Shown here: positions 9,510 through 10,301 of the stretch, piece after piece
Layout: each line of letters starts with the position of its first letter
Position numbering within the stretch: position 1 is the stretch's first letter
Assembly (NCBI GenBank): GCA_946481585.1
Contig: CAMLOF010000088.1
Coordinates: 1 to 10,301 of the forward strand
From: an uncultured Macromonas sp.
GTDB taxonomy: Bacteria; Pseudomonadota; Gammaproteobacteria; Burkholderiales; Burkholderiaceae
DNA: 10,301 nucleotides
Reading direction: 5' to 3'
Made by a program: the position numbers and the translations under genes
The notes under the pieces: generated by a model
Databases searched by the model: none
What the model saw: only the letters and a program-made list of their open reading frames with translations
Told to the model about the DNA's origin: nothing

Positions 9510-10187
9510 ATGGCGAACATTTTGGTGGTTGATGATGAACTCGGCATCCGGGATCTGCTGTTTGAGATCCTGAACGACGAGGGTCACGCCGTTGAGTTGG
9601 CGGAGAACGCTGCGCGGGCGCGTGAGCTGCGTGCCAGCTACCGCCCAGACTTGGTGTTGCTCGACATATGGATGCCCGACACCGACGGCGTGACGCTGCT
9701 CAAGGAGTGGTCTGCCAGCGGTCTGCTCAATATGCCCGTGATCATGATGAGCGGTCACGCGACCATCGACACGGCGGTTGAAGCGACGCGCATTGGCGCG
9801 ATGGCGTTTCTGGAAAAACCCATCACGCTGCAGAAACTTTTGCAGGCGGTGGAGAAAGGGCTGAACAAGGCCGTTGCCAGGCAGGCTGCTCCAACGCGCC
9901 CGGTCGTTTCTGCTCCGCCAGCGGTGGCCATGGCTGTGGCCGGTGCAGTGGTTGATGCTGATCTGCAGGCGCCCGAGAACGCCGCAGTGAAGATGTTCGA
10001 CCTGGACGTGCCTTTGCGCGACGCCAGGGACGCCTTTGAAAAAGCCTATTTCGAGTTCCACTTGGCCAAGGAGAACGGCTCCATGACCCGCGTGGCCGAG
10101 AAAACAGGGCTGGAGCGCACGCACCTTTACCGCAAGCTCAAGCAGCTGGGTGTCGATTTGTCGAGGTCCAAACGCAATGGTGGCTAA
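9510..10187 (+). CDS. ntrX: NtrX-like response regulator lacking the AAA+ domain
   Basis: This is a 225-residue response regulator, the likely phosphate acceptor from the kinase encoded just upstream. The receiver domain (about 1-120) has acidic Asp8/Asp9, phosphoacceptor Asp52 in LVLLDIWMPDTDG, Ser81 in MMSGHA and Lys103 in EKP. A linker rich in Ala, Val and Pro (about 121-165) follows. The last 55 residues resemble the NtrX/Fis DNA-binding end, PLRDARDAFEKAYFEFHLA then MTRVAEKTGLERTHLYRKLK, a helix-turn-helix. The central AAA+ ATPase domain of classical NtrX/NtrC (about 230 residues, normally with GAFTGA and Walker motifs) is absent, with no frame disruption, so it should not activate sigma-54 polymerase directly. 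The start at ATG 9510 has purine-rich AGAGAGGA (9487-9494) and GGAAG (9496-9500) upstream. The name ntrX rests on the kinase neighbour and both termini; a looser label would be Fis-type response regulator. Confidence 0.88.
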   Translation: MANILVVDDELGIRDLLFEILNDEGHAVELAENAARARELRASYRPDLVLLDIWMPDTDGVTLLKEWSASGLLNMPVIMMSGHATIDTAVEATRIGAMAFLEKPITLQKLLQAVEKGLNKAVARQAAPTRPVVSAPPAVAMAVAGAVVDADLQAPENAAVKMFDLDVPLRDARDAFEKAYFEFHLAKENGSMTRVAEKTGLERTHLYRKLKQLGVDLSRSKRNGG

Positions 10188-10201
10188 AAGCCCAAAAACT
10201 T

Positions 10202-10210
10202 TGCTATAAT
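10202..10210 (+). promoter_or_regulatory. Extended -10 promoter of the tRNA-Phe gene
   Basis: TGCTATAAT combines a perfect TATAAT hexamer (10205-10210) with the TG of an extended -10 (10202-10203). No good -35 is present: the best-placed hexamer, TGGCTA at 10181-10186, sits at an 18-base spacing and is weak. Transcription would start near 10216-10218, a few bases before the mature tRNA end at 10220. The predicted discriminator (TTAAGTC) is not GC-rich. Confidence 0.75.
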
Positions 10211-10219
10211 TTAAGTCTT

Positions 10220-10295
10220 GGCCCGGTAGCTCAGTTGGTAGAGCAGCGGATTGAAAATCCGCGTGTCGGTGGTTCGATTCCGCCCCAGGCCACCA
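10220..10295 (+). tRNA. tRNA-Phe (anticodon GAA)
   Basis: This is a 76-base cloverleaf. It has acceptor GGCCCGG (10220-10226) with CCAGGCC, a D-arm GCTCAGTTGGTAGAGC, and an anticodon stem GCGGA/TCCGC around the loop TTGAAAA with GAA as anticodon. The T-arm is GGTGG-TTCGATT-CCGCC, with one U.G wobble, and the 3' CCA is encoded. The anticodon reads UUC and UUU codons for phenylalanine. One oddity: the fifth acceptor pair (C10224 with A10287) is a C.A mismatch where a C-G pair would be expected. The gene follows ntrX by 32 bases with its own promoter. Confidence 0.96.
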
Positions 10296-10301
10296 GTCTC
10301 A

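Noticed and set aside
10182..10192. GGCT-AAA-AGCC hairpin at the ntrX stop as a terminator.
   Set aside because: The stem is only 4 bp with a triloop and is followed by CCAAAAAC rather than a T-run.

Overview
The window reads as chromosomal housekeeping DNA of a GC-rich betaproteobacterium, most likely Burkholderiales and probably Comamonadaceae (Acidovorax-like). This placement is an inference from the RpoC protein type, from the codon use, and from the remembered gene order M48 peptidase / rsmB / DUF4390 / ntrY-like / ntrX-like. I ran no database search. Every gene supported here is on the + strand. I see no insertion sequence, prophage, CRISPR array or other sign of horizontal transfer.

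Layout: (1) positions 1-3497 hold the 3' five-sixths of rpoC, which lacks about 243 N-terminal residues to the left. It is closed by a strong intrinsic terminator at 3531-3572. (2) A short leader containing an imperfect hairpin (3589-3623) and a good ribosome binding site precedes lemA (3644-4237). An integral-membrane M48 zinc metallopeptidase follows 15 bases later (4253-5272). (3) rsmB, the 16S rRNA m5C967 methyltransferase, overlaps the peptidase gene by 26 bases (5247-6578). (4) A secreted or membrane-anchored DUF4390 protein overlaps the end of rsmB (6535-7212) and is joined by an ATGA overlap to an NtrY-like membrane histidine kinase (7209-9479). (5) A short NtrX-like response regulator follows (9510-10187). 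It keeps the receiver and Fis-type DNA-binding ends but has no AAA+ sigma-54 activation domain. (6) tRNA-Phe(GAA) lies at 10220-10295 behind an extended -10 promoter.

The six genes from lemA to ntrX are tightly packed (overlaps or gaps of 30 bases or less) and are probably transcribed together after the rpoC terminator. Functionally they fall into an envelope pair (LemA plus membrane protease), an RNA modification enzyme, and an envelope-sensing signalling set (DUF4390, kinase, regulator).

No obviously new multi-gene system is present. The best points for a second look are: the cluster of GTTGC/GCAAC half-sites at the ntrY/ntrX junction, which could be an autoregulatory operator; the AAA+-less NtrX; the DUF4390-NtrY translational coupling; a perfect 7-bp hairpin in the DUF4390 signal-peptide region, where the gene start is also ambiguous; the structured lemA leader; and a C.A mismatch in the tRNA-Phe acceptor stem.
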